From contig CM042084.1 in the NCBI GenBank assembly GCA_023512835.1, positions 15,944,403 to 16,008,402 on the forward strand: 64,000 bases of DNA. The letters are read 5' to 3'. The DNA is from Taxillus chinensis (lineage: Eukaryota > Streptophyta > Magnoliopsida > Santalales > Loranthaceae). The notes below the pieces were generated by a model, which had not been told where the DNA came from, made no database searches, and saw nothing but the letters and a program-made list of their open reading frames with translations. The translations under genes and the position numbers were made by a program. Shown one piece after another: positions 23,690 through 35,601 of this stretch; within the stretch, counting starts at the first letter, position 1, and each line of letters begins with the position of its first letter.

Positions 23690-24930
23690 TATCTCATTAT
23701 GAGAGGTGAGAGTTATACAGCGTGACGCTTATGATTGTGAGTTTGTGATATTGCAATCCATAAATCTCGTATCTTTTCTCACTTATGATTATAAAGATAT
23801 AATGAATAAAATAATATACTTTTGATTATAATTATTTTATATTATTTGTTTTTACTTTTTTTTAATATATGTCGTTTTATTATATACTGATAAATGACAG
23901 TTGCCATCCGCTCAACCCGTCATACCCACCAGTTAGTACCCACCAAAAATTTAACATATCTATCAATTATTAAGGTTGATAGATCGATTGATGATTTAAC
24001 CTTTCATCCGACTCCATCTGACCCATACACACCCCTGGTACCAGGCTTCGAAGAAATAAATAGCGCATTTTTAAGGTGTTCAGACGTGTCGAAGTCCAAA
24101 AAGTGTCCCCGAGTACTAGTACGCAAGTATTTTCGCTCTTCAGATTCTCAATTAAAATTTAAAATAATAATATTGAGATGCGAATTGAGCTGCGCAGTTG
24201 AATTACATAGTATTAATTAAAATCAAAGTTAAATTTGATTTAATTTAATTTTTATAGATTTTTTTAATAATATAAGTTATATTTAATTTTAGTAAAAAAT
24301 AAAGTCAACTTTGACTAAAATTATAAATTTAGCTAATATTTTCATATTATTTTCTTAACTCAAAATCCTAATTTGCCTATCATAACAAACACACAACATT
24401 AAGAGTAATAGTAATGGACTAGTAAAAAAAATTAATAAATTTATTTACATAGAATAATATCAACCATATATTGTAATCAAGATCTATATTTTGACTACAA
24501 ACTTTGTTAAAATAAAAAAATTCAAAATAGTGACTAGCTAAATTTGGCTAGATACTGTCTCAAAATTTGTAATTTTAATAAAATTGTAATCAAAATACAT
24601 AGTTCGAATACAATCTGTAGCTAATATTACTCTATGTATATGAATGTGTTAAAATTTATACCTAACCCACTAATAGTGCTATAAATAGGAGAAAAAGTCT
24701 TATGATGATAAATTAGAAAAAATTATTTAAATAATTAAAATTATTGAATTGTTCTTAAGCTAAAAGTATATTTAGTAAATGAAATATAAATTTAGCTAAT
24801 AAATTTTACCCAATTGACGTGTTTAATGAGCAAAATGACACTTTCATATGATTGATTTGAATAAGCATGTTAATAAATTAATTATTACTAACCTTTTAGC
24901 GGGGTGGAAACTATTAACCAAGAATCCCAC
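23690..24930. other. AT-rich intergenic DNA
   Basis: No gene is visible. The open frame at 23894-24220 has no recognisable protein and no splice context. Sequence is increasingly AT-rich toward the tandem array at 24.9 kb. Confidence 0.5.
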
Positions 24931-24939
24931 GATAAACTA

Positions 24940-26820
24940 TTAACTTTTTTCAAGTGCCATTATTGAAATTTAGAAAAAAAAATTAGTATTTGATTATAAA
25001 ATAAAAAAAAATACCATATCGCGTTCTATTATATTTTTATAATAATACAATGCAAAAATTCATCACTTATTGTTTTTATTGGTTGACGGGAATTCTCACA
25101 AGTTAATACAATTTATAATTATTCAATTGAAAAACAAAATATACTACTTAGATAAGTTGATTGTTTGTCCTTATTTTATTGATCTTTGGTCGGAAGAGAG
25201 ATAGCAAAACCACCTTCTATTTTTTTTTTAACGTTTGGTTACATTATTGAAATTTCATTAAAAAAATTAGTGTGATTAAAAAATAAAAAAAACATATCAC
25301 AATTTATTATAATTGTATAATAACAAAATGTAAAAAATTATTACTTATTATTCTCATTGTAATGAAATTTCACAACTTAATACAAAATATTCAATTAAAA
25401 AAAATATACACACGGATTAGTATATTTATTATTAAGTGTGTAATGATTCAATCATTGAAACAATGGGAACTCAAACAAGACGAAGAGTGAATCAAGAAAT
25501 TCTAAAGCGACTTACAAATTAGAATGGATAACAGCTATCAAAATTAAGGATGTTCATCGGTTGATTTGAAACAATTTTATTAAATTAAATTTTTTATTTT
25601 TGGTCTGAATGATAAAATTATTTAATCCATTCAAACTGATTTATTGGGTTTTTTATTAATCAGTTTATCATGTTAAATCGGGTTGATAATTTTTTTACTT
25701 AACCATAACATTATCAATTTCTCACATTAAATTCACAACGTTGACACAAATTAAAATTTATAATATAACTATTTTAAATCAAATAAATTGTTATGATTAA
25801 AAACATATTTGGATTGAACATAAAAAGTTAGAAAACTTGTAACCAATAAACTTTTATATTCAATTCATAAAATTTTCATCTCTAGTAAATTTATCATTCA
25901 ACAAATATCAAATAAGTATGAAAGAAAACAAAATAAATGGTAAATAGAGTAAAAAGGTATATAGATACCACATAAAACATAGAAGTATCTCTCGATTTTG
26001 ACAAAATGAGGATAACAAGATATTTGACTGTTGGTCTTATTTTCTCAACCCTTTGTGTGAAGAAAAATATAGAAATCGCTTTTTAAGACAAATTTATTTT
26101 CTATGAACATTTGTTTTTGACATTATTTAGGTTTTGGGATAAACAGTGCTTAATTAAAATTTGCTAAAAACCATTTCACATTTGACTATAATTTTATAAC
26201 AATAAAATATAAAAAAAACCGTTACATATTTTTTCATTATGTAACGAGAATTCTCACGACTTATCACAAATTATAGCGACTCAACAAAAAAACAAAATAT
26301 TATACTTATATAAATAATTATTCTACATATGTTTTACTGTTAGTCTTATTTTATCAATCTTTGGTGTAAAGAAAAAAGCAAAATCACTTTTAAGGATACA
26401 TTAATTTTGTCAACTTTTGGTGACATTATTGAAATTTCGGGGGAAAAAATAGTGTTTCATAAAAAGACCACCATATCACATTTTTACTATTATTTTATAA
26501 CAATCAAATATAAAAATTGACTGTTTGTCATGTTTTTCTATCTTTGGTGTGAAAAAAAGAGCAAAAACACATTTTAAGAAAAATTAAATACCTTTCAATA
26601 CTTGGTGACATTATTGAAATTTCAAAAAAAAGTGATGAATTTAAAAAACATCATATCAAATTTTGACTATATTTTTATAATAATAAAATATAAAAAATCA
26701 TTACTTATTATTGTTACGAGAATCTCATAATTTAATATAAGTTATAGTTATTCAATTGAAAAACAACATATTCTACTTAGTCAAATCATTATTCGACACG
26801 TTATTTATTGTATCATCTTT
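24940..26820 (+). repeat. Degenerate AT-rich tandem array, unit about 200-280 bp
   Basis: Five recognisable copies start near 24945, 25235, 26115, 26405 and 26600, plus a partial one near 26010. Each carries the ordered words GACATTATTGAAATTTC, CATATCACA, TTTATAATAATAAAATATAA, ATTACTTATTATT, ACGAGAATTCTCA, ATTCAATTGAAAAACAA, and then TTTGGTGTGAAGAAA with AGCAAAAACAC. Copies vary in length and are heavily diverged; about 600 bp of unrelated DNA (25440-26000) splits the array. No coding capacity. Confidence 0.7.
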
Positions 26821-26853
26821 ATCAATTACCTATTCTTTAGTTTTACATTTTTG

Positions 26854-27187
26854 GTGCACTAATAACATCTTTCCAATCATCTTTATTAATTTTACAGATT
26901 TAAATTAATTTTTACTTATTTATATAAATATATATCATAATAAATTCTCTAAACTACTCTCTATATCATAAAAATAACATTTTAAATTATTTTTTTAATA
27001 ATATTTATTTATAATTTAATATGAAACAAAAATAATATTATAAAAAACATAAAAGGGAGAGGTGAGAGAAATTTTTTATATATAATTTAATAACTATAGG
27101 GAGTAAACAATAATTCTCAATATGTTAGAAAATATTATACAAATCCTATAGAAAAAGTTAAATATAAAACTTCAGCTACTATTGCTC
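26854..27187 (-). repeat. MITE-like dispersed repeat, copy 2
   Basis: Reverse-complement partner of 4908-5320, 334 bp between the clearest edges. The edges form a short imperfect inverted repeat: GTGCACTAATAAC on the left and, read on the minus strand, GAGCAATAGTAGC on the right. Non-coding. Probably a non-autonomous DNA transposon of unresolved superfamily. Confidence 0.55.
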
Positions 27188-27689
27188 TTAAAACCATGTA
27201 TCAATATAAAATCAGATTAAACTACTTCGACCCTCTATCCACTCAAATAATTAAATGACTTCTCATGCCCACACTAACGAAAGTCTTCAATGGACATGGG
27301 GATAGCACCAAGAGAGACCGACACTCATGCACATGAATAGAGAGCACCATGCTCTCACAAGAAATGCATTAAGGGAAACAATACATCAAATACATCAGGG
27401 CTTTCAACTCAATACATCAAGAAACTCTTGAAGGGTAAAAAAAAACAAGCCCATGGACAACAAAACACAGCACGCAGCTTATTACAACATACAAATTCCA
27501 CAAGCACGCAGCAAAGCATCATGACTACTAGTCTACTACCCCCCGGTACATTTTTTTTATTGATGACAGAAGGGAGAAGGGGAAGATAACGATGAGCTGA
27601 TGTTCATTGGTAACATAGCGGCCACGCCTGCATTGTCATATTGCATCACAAATGCCTTTGAGAGAGGAATACATTTGCAGCGTGCAACT

Positions 27690-30600
27690 TCAGTGGCGCA
27701 GGACAGTGGGTTTGTAGTCAATGACAATGACTTTCTCTAAGCTGGGCAGGAAGACATTTGCAAAATCTACATGCGCATGATGAGCTACGTACTCTGCAAC
27801 ACCTTCCACAGTCTCAAAAGTTGATTCAAAGACGTGTGTAAAACCTTGTTGCATGTTTTCTTTGCTTATGTCCTTGCCCCTGTCAAATTTAAGAACAAGC
27901 AAGGCACACAATTAAATTAAAAAATCTAGTGATATTTACTGTTGACAATTTTATGAAATTATTCTACTCTTTCAACTACAAAGCTGGATGAAGGTGTGGT
28001 TAAAAAACGAAAGGTAAAATGTATAAATTAGCCCTCAAATTTTATACGAGGAAACGTTTTTTCAAAACAACTAAGGATAAGTCATTCATATATCACAATT
28101 GAACCCTTTAAAATTGGTCTTCACCTAACATATTATATCAATTGTGTAAAAATTGTTGAATTTAATTGTTTCATATGAATATTTTACGGGTTTAATTGTT
28201 CTAAGAAAAAAGTTTAAGGACTAAATTGGTCCAAATGAATAACTTAGAAGCTTAATTATTTTGATTTTTTGAATAACATCGTGTATCCTCCACCTCAAAG
28301 TAGAACTGCTCTGGTTTCAAAGAAAATTTTGAAAAAACGTTTCAGAACTAAATCGTATTTATAAATAAAGTTTAAAGGCTTGTTTGATACTGGAGAATAA
28401 AATTGAGGGAAATGGAATCATTAAGAGATTGAAATTGACATGAAAAACAGAATGAAATTTTTGATTACCTTGTTTGTGTTTGGTATGCAAGACCAAGCAA
28501 GGTAAGAAAATTACTAAAATATTCTTAATTTTTTTATTAATTATTTTTTAAATTTTTGCTTCTCAACTAATACTATCGTCTTCTGCATCAGGGGGCGGCG
28601 GGGTTGGATCTGGGCGGCGGCGCTAGGGGGTTGGGGTTTGAGCGGCGGGACTGGATTTGGGCGGTGGAGGGAGGGGCTGGGACTGAGCGCGCGCGACGCG
28701 GAAGGGGGTGTCTTCGGGTGACGGCCGACGAGCACGGCTGGGAGGGGAACCAAGCGACGGGAAAGAGTGGGGGGGGGGGCTGGCATGTGCGACGGGGTGG
28801 AGGAGGAGGGAGAGGAGGGCAGTGGAGGAAGGTTGGGCGACGGCGTGGAGGGCGGGGGTTGCAACGGCGAGGGGGAAGAGAGGGGATGCGGGGCGACAGG
28901 GAGAGAGAGAGGGGGAGGAGTGTTTAGCAAAATAAATAAATAAATAAATAAAGGTAAAAAAAAGAAAGAAAACAAAGGGTATTAAACCGAGGGAGAGGAG
29001 GGAGGAGGAGGAGAATCGATTTCCCTCTATTTGGAGGTATAAGATTCCCAAGGGAATTTTATTACCTCTTCTATTTTCATACCAAACGTGGGAAAAGAAT
29101 GCAATCTAATTGCTTTTCTTTCCTTTCCTTTCCTGTGTACCAAATGAGTCATAAAGGTTAAATGATATATTTCATAAACAATAAAAAAAGTTTCTACAAA
29201 ATGAGAGTGCAAAATTATTTCCAAAGTCGATGTGGCTTAACAGTAGAAGCAAACTTCTTCAACATTAGCTATAACCTGTCCTTCAAACTGAAGCTTCTAA
29301 AACACAGTGACCAATCAGGCAGTGGTAGAAGAGCTAGGGCTTCTAGATATTTAAATATAAAAAAGGAAATACCAAACAAAATAGTTAAAGGATGATCAGG
29401 TCATTAAAGGATTTTATAAGAGTTTTTTGAAGTCAGATGTCTAGTCAAATACATTAAATTATTTGAACTCATACACGGGACAGAATAGTCAATCTTGTGT
29501 TCTGCTTTGTTAATTAAGCTTCAAAACTAGGATTGTTTCTCCTCTTGATATTCTGTCCCAGAGTACATGTCAACCAAGCGACAAACAAACTATTGTTTTG
29601 TAATATATTAATATTGGATGAAGGAGTGTGTTCATGAACACTATACAACTTCTGTGGCGAACAGGTAAAATGCAAATTTCAAACTTTTTAAAGTCATAAA
29701 ACTGTGGATGAAAAGTTTGTGAAATCTTACACGCATAAATTTTCATATGATTTTGTCACGTATAGCTGTTTCACCAATGCATTGAAAATTTTATCAATTC
29801 TTAATGACTTAGATCTTAGTTTTTTCAAAACTAAAACAAAGAATCCAACAATGTCAAAGCTTTTTTGAACTTGATAGCCATCATATATTTTTTGAAGCAA
29901 TGAGATCCAAATTGTTTGCCAATCAAAGTTGAAGATAATGGCAAAATAAGCACAGGAAATTAGATAGATGTTTTTCAAAATGGAAAGCAGTATAAGCACA
30001 CGATTGTGGGATAATTAGTTCAAGAAAAAATTTTTGAAAACAAATTAGTGTGATTATAGCAATTCTGCTTACTGTGAGAGTATGCAGACCCCGAACATAA
30101 TGTAGCAGTACAGGAACATAAAATTCTTAGTACATCGGAAAAAGGAAAAACAATATGATATGAAAAGTCAGGTTACTTTAATTTCTCTAAATCGTTTCAG
30201 CCGTGTCATATGAAAATGGAAACCTTGGTTAGACATGCAAGGATCAAAACAAAACCCCCGTGTGGAAATTTTCAACTGAAGCAACCCCAAGCACAATACT
30301 AAGATTTTTCACGGTTTCATTTTCATTTCGTGTTTCTTCTCTCAAAAATAATGTTTCTGTATTATATAAATTCGTTTACAAAAGAGAACATCGACCCAAT
30401 CACAGAAAGACCGATACGCCTTACTTTACTTCACTTTTTTTTTTTTTTTGTAAAGAGTGGTGATTGGCCTTTTCCAGATCCTGATGTGCCAGTGGCTGTC
30501 CAACTGGGTGCAAGCACCATGATATTAACATGGGGTTATGAAGGAAATACACGTGAGCAAAAGGAAATGGATGAGAGCAATTGGTCACTCTTAGTAGCAC

Positions 30601-30930
30601 TGCATAAATTATAACTATCAAGACTCTATCTTATAAATCCCATTTTTAGATAAATCATGTCACACAAAATAAAGGGTTAGCGTAGCTCTTTCTGCTAATT
30701 TCAAATAACCCAGCATGAACAAAAGAACATATAGATATTAATCTCAACACCAGAAAACAAAGCACAAACAGAGAGAGACAGAGAGAGAACCATTCAAAAG
30801 CCTTCATGGAAGGGATGAGAGAGACGAGTTTGGCGTAGCCATTGATGAGAAGGTCAATCTGGTCCGGAGAGGTTCCATCCTTGAACTTGGCTAGCAGGAT
30901 GTGCTTCACTACTCCCTTGGCTTCTTCCAT
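27690..30930 (-). CDS. Stress-response A/B barrel domain protein (HS1-like), two exons
   Basis: Predicted 109-residue protein of the dimeric alpha+beta barrel (Dabb) family. Coding exons are 30791-30930 and 27690-27879 with GT..AG borders; the junction restores a Trp codon (AFE-W-GKD). Length and sequence closely follow Arabidopsis HS1 (At3g17210), a boiling-stable dimeric protein reported to have antimicrobial activity. Shared blocks include MEEAKG, VKHILLAKFKDG, INGYAKLV, MKAFEWGKD, GFTHVFESTFE, VAEYVAHHAHVDFA and KVIVIDYKP. There is no signal peptide, so it should be cytosolic. The 2.9-kb intron contains a GC-rich transposon-like insertion. The gene points away from the S1 gene and may share a roughly 1.2-kb divergent promoter region; a TATA-like ATATTTAAAG lies near 31130 and an AAACCCTAG telo-box near 31205, both in minus-strand sense. 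The exact biochemical activity of the family is not established. Confidence 0.93.
28378..29150. mobile_element. GC-rich-core element with GTTTGGTA ends in HS1-like intron
   Basis: Outer edges TTGTTTGATAC (about 28383) and, on the minus strand, TCATTTGGTAC (about 29145) are related, and a second inner pair (GTGTTTGGTATG near 28478 and CGTTTGGTATGAAAATAG on the minus strand near 29088) lies inside them. The core, 28590-28920, is extremely GC-rich and purine-biased (GGCGGCGG, GGGGGG, GAGAGAG) and opens long frames on both strands that are composition artefacts. It is probably a non-autonomous DNA transposon, perhaps two nested copies. The target-site duplication was not resolved. Confidence 0.5.
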
Positions 30931-32152
30931 TTCTTCTTATTGGACTAGTAGCAGTGACAATGAACGGTACTAGATCAATCAACGAGGAAATTAAGATTGA
31001 AATTAGAAGAGTTTGGCAGATGAATGTGATTATGTGAACCTTGGAGGTTTCAAAAGATGATAATGCCGAATCGACCGTTCTCGCTTTCTAGGTTTGGCGA
31101 ACTATGTGATTAACCAAAGCCTTTAAATATGATAAAATGGCATACGACGCCATCGTACTCATTCCCTCTTTCCCTTAATATGGGGAAAAAATTAAACGAA
31201 CTAGGGTTTTGATTTGTTAAATTTTAAAATCTTAAAACATTATTTGTTAATAAATTATAAACATCACGATGAAAACTAAACATGCAAAAACCACAACAAA
31301 ATCTAAAACTTAAAACTTAACAACAAAAAACAAATACTCAAAAATATAACAATAAACAATAAAATATATCAAAATAATAACAATAAAATATCAATTAGTT
31401 AAACTGGTGTAAGCATGCACTATATTTGCTTTCCACTCAATTATAGATCATTCTCAAAATGCTTTTTTCGAGTAAGGGCTCGAGCCACCCTGCTCGAACA
31501 GTCTTTGAGCATCGAACAAGCGTCAAGCAGGGACTCGATCATTTATCCCACAATCATATCTACGGGATTCTGGGTTTCATCAAATGTTATTTTTAATGAA
31601 AACTTTAAACGGTCATAACTTTACATACAGTAGTCCGATTTAAGCTTTTTTTTTGATTTGTAGGTATTGATAAGAGCTACAACACTCAAACCCCATAGCG
31701 AGTTTGCTGCTCTCAAATTTCCAAAAAACACACTCTTCTACCTTGAATCCAAATTTTATACTATGTTCTTTTTTTCCTATACAAATATACTATTCTAATC
31801 CCTTCCCTACCCCCACACTCTCTTTCTCTCTATCTCAGTATCTCACAGAGAGATGATGGTCTGCGCTTTAAATTTTAAGTATTTCATCTACTATAACAAT
31901 TATCACATTAGGGGGCGCATCCGAATGCATTTAGACTTTTTCAAATAAAGATGCGTACCAAGAAAAAATAACAAAACATTCCACGACCACTCGGTCGCTC
32001 ACTCTCACTCCCTCTCCCTCTGCCCACAGTAATCGTCTTATCTGACTTACCCGAGGGTGAAAAGTGAGTAGTGAGAAGTGAGAAGGAGAGGCGAGCTTAA
32101 TGCCAGAAGCAGGAGAAGAACAAACACAATCCTTAAAATCTGCAAACAGGAA
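30931..32152. promoter_or_regulatory. Divergent intergenic region between HS1-like and S1 genes
   Basis: About 1.2 kb separates the two start codons, which face away from each other. The left edge should hold the HS1-like leader and promoter on the minus strand. The right edge, from about 31980, has CT-rich and GAGAAGTGAG-type sequence typical of a chloroplast-protein gene leader on the plus strand. The middle is occupied by a dispersed repeat at 31415-31850, so the regulatory parts may be separated rather than shared. Confidence 0.45.
31415..31850 (+). repeat. Dispersed repeat with CTCGAGC words, copy 1
   Basis: Matches 49850-50260 in the same orientation: CACCCTGCTCGA, GTCAAGCAG, ATCTACGGGATTCTGGGTTTC, TTTTTAATGAAAACTTTAAA, CGGTCATAACTTT, TTGCTGCTCTCAAATTT and the TTTTCCTATACAAAT tail occur in the same order in both. 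Non-coding. Family not recognised. Confidence 0.65.
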
Positions 32153-35100
32153 ATGGCGTCTTCGTCTCTGGCACACCAATTCGCAGGCTTGAGATGCGCT
32201 TCACTGCCCTCGTCCTCGCCCTCCCTCTCGTCGCTTCTCTTGAAACCCTCATACTCTCCCCCTAGGCGGTCGCAGAGGTCCAGGCGACCCCTTCGAGTCG
32301 TCTCAGCAGTGGCCATCTCCAATGCCGAGGTCGAGGAGAGGCGAAAGCTCAAGGCCCTCTTCCAAGAAGCCCGCGAGGAATGCCTTGCTAATCCCATGGA
32401 GGGCGTGTCCTTCACCCTCCAGGATTTCGAGGCCGCTCTCGCCAAGTACGATTTCAATTCCGAGATCGGCACCAAGGTTTCGTTTTTTCCCTTTATTTAT
32501 AATCTTGTTTTTGCTACGTTCTATGGGTTCCACAATCTTTGTTTTTGTTTGTTTCCGTTGTTTTATGTTCTTTAAATGTTTGTTTGTGTTGTTTTATGTT
32601 TTTTTGAAATTTGTTTGGGTATAACCAGGTATGTGTTGGATGATGTTGTATGTTGGGATGAGATATTCTTTGGGGGTTTTTATTACTTGGCTCGACTGAT
32701 GAGGGAAATATTAATAATGTTCTTGGATAATGTGCCTCTGAATGAAAACTTTTATTTTATGTGGGATTCGTGGTTTGAGAACCTGAAATTTAGTCTGAAT
32801 AAGATAATTTTTAATGCGTCGCTTCACTAAGAAGGGGTTATCTTCAATTCCAAGCTAGACATCATATGCAATTTGTTTTGAACTTTGAGGAATCTCTTGG
32901 ATGTTACGTGCTCAAATGAGTTTTTCTCTTCCATTTATGTTAAATTGTGATGTTGAGAACTTGTAATTTAGTTTGAATTGGATGAATTTTATCACACAGT
33001 TTGACTAAAGATGGAATTTGAGGAAAAATTAACGTCATTGGTTTATCTGCAACTTTGTGATAGATGATGGAATTATGTATTATCTTCTTGGATGTTGCCT
33101 TTTTAAGGTGAATTTTCTTGTTCATTGTTTGTGTAGTAATTGTAGTTTTATGTTCTATGAAATCTACCTTGGAATGAGTTGGACTCTTCTGTCTAATGGT
33201 ATTTTCTTTTATGTGAAATTTTGGGTTTTGGGAAGGTAAATGATGCTCTATGAAATTCATTTTAAAATCACAATGACTTTCTTGAATATTATGAGCTTGA
33301 GTGAGATTTGCTTTCGAACTTGTGAACTTCTGGCTTCGACTCTTCGAGTACTCTAAATTCAGTCTAAAATATGAACTGAATTAATTCTATCACTTATCAG
33401 TTTCCCTGAATGCCGACCCTGAATTATTGAGACAAAGGTTTAGTTGTTCTTGTTGTTGTATTGGTTTGCTTGAATAATTGACTCTTGGTCATACGTCGCC
33501 ATCAGTTCTTAGTTAGCATTGTCAACAAGTGTAAACAAGGAATGTTTCTACTTAAAATTTGTCATTACGTGATAGGTGTTCAATCTACTTTGTAATTGGT
33601 ATTGTTAGTGATGCAATTTGTACCTAATTTGTGTGGTTTTTTTGCGAACCCAACCCAATACAATATAATAAAATATGATAATATGTACCTGAAAATAAAT
33701 TATGGGTTTGGTGCTAGATTTGGGTCTAGGGGTACCCAATTTGAAACCTGATGATAATCCTAAATCTGAACCTAATTCACTTTGAATTTTATTATTAATA
33801 ATTTCAATAAAATATTTTATTCACAATTTATGTGTTGAGTTATGAATTGCTTATATTGTCATAATAAAATTTAATTTGTTAATTTTAATGTTTAAATTTG
33901 ATTAATAAATTTTTAAATAAAATGTGAAATGATTATTTAAACATCTCTTCATTCTAAATTTCATAACTATTTCACTAAAGCATCCCAACCAAGTTAAGGG
34001 GACTGTTTCAAATCAAATAGAGAACGCTTAAAGCAACAAACAATGACCAATGATCCACCTATTGAGGCAATTGCAAAGGCGTAAGGTGTTGGGTGCAAGT
34101 TTATATGACTTTAAAATGCATTGTGACATTGAGACCTTGCATTTTATGTGAACTTCTCTTATTTCTTTGATGTGGGATAATTTTTAACAATTTTTTCCTT
34201 TGTTACACATTAAACTATATCTAGAGTGAGCCACCACCTTGCACGAATCACTATACACAAACTATTTCTTTCGAATTGTCATGTTATGGAAATTTTCTTT
34301 TAGGATAAGAATACCTAATGTCATGAACTTTTTCTAGGAAAACCTTACTTTGATACCAATTGTAGGACTGTGCCAAGGTACAAATCCGACCATGCATCAT
34401 AGTATTGTCTGTTATTATGAGCACACTATATTGGCTTGCATAGCTTCAAAATGCTCAAGACATTGAAACCTTGCATTTCACCTTATATTGCACCTAGACT
34501 TCTTCTATTTCTTAAATGTGGGCTTAATAATATAAACTATCTAGACTAGGGAAGTTGTGAAGAGTTAATTGATTGATTTAGATTATCTATTAATTAATAC
34601 CAACAAACTAATGTGAAACACAAACATTAATTAAGGGGATTCAACGATGAAAGAAACTTAGAAATTAGGTGTGCCACAATGTCAATTAATTAATTTAATA
34701 ATGATCTTGTTTTGGTTATGAATGTTTATGTAGTGTGTCCTGTGATCTACTAGCATGCTGATTCAAGCTTGAGCATGACCAGCCTGCCAAGGTACTTTAA
34801 CGTGCCTTTCTCGACTCCTGACATACCACTAGCAAGGCCCAACCATTACAAAGCAATCCTGCAAGGTGATATCCACAAACCATCTCCAAAACCCTCCCTA
34901 AATATTTAGTGGGTTGCTAAGGTGGGGAGTTGAACCCCCGAGCTCCTTAGTTTCTCAATGGTTGATGAGTGTCTAATAAGGCAATTGTAAAGGAGGTTGG
35001 GAGTTCAACTCCCACCTCAATAACCCATCGAATATTTGATGAATTACTCTATATTTTGGAGATGGATTGAGGGTATTACCCTACAGGGTTGCTCTATAGT

Positions 35101-35567
35101 GGCTTGTCTATGCTAGTGGGAGTGTGGGACATCAGGGGCAGAGAAACGCGTCTTAAAGTGCCTTGGTAGGATGGTCATGCTTGAGCCTTAGTCAGCATGC
35201 TAGTGGGTTGCAAGGCACGCTACATCACCTCAATGGTTGACAAGTGTTGGGGGTTCAACTCCCTACCTCAACAACCCATCAAATTTTCAGGGAATTACAT
35301 TGGATTTCAGAGATGGGCTGGTGTATCATCCTACAGGGTTGCTCTGTAGTGTTAGCGCTTGGCCATAATAAGAGTTCCATGAGACCAGAATAGTTGATTG
35401 CACTTGGGTCGCAAGAAAGACGTTGTAATCCGCTACACGCTTCATCAAATGTCTACTTTGATGGCTAATGGCTAATGGTTTTGCCCTATCTCACTGATTT
35501 CTCTTACTTTTGCGATTAATTGCAATTGAATTAAATCTGAATCCTTGGTGTCCGAGGGTAATGATCC

Positions 35568-35601
<34 letters not shown>

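Noticed and set aside
28541..29051. Long open frames on both strands in the GC-rich core of the HS1-like intron
   Set aside because: Proline/serine or glycine/arginine-rich translations on opposite strands reflect base composition. No domain, start context or splice sites were seen.
30330..30614. Protein-like stretch (contains PFPDPDVPVAVQLGAS) in the HS1-like intron
   Set aside because: No family recognised, no splice context, and adjoining sequence is low-complexity.
34915..34945. tRNA-like GAGTTGAACCCCC sequence
   Set aside because: It is an arm of the fold-back element; no cloverleaf with acceptor and anticodon stems can be drawn.
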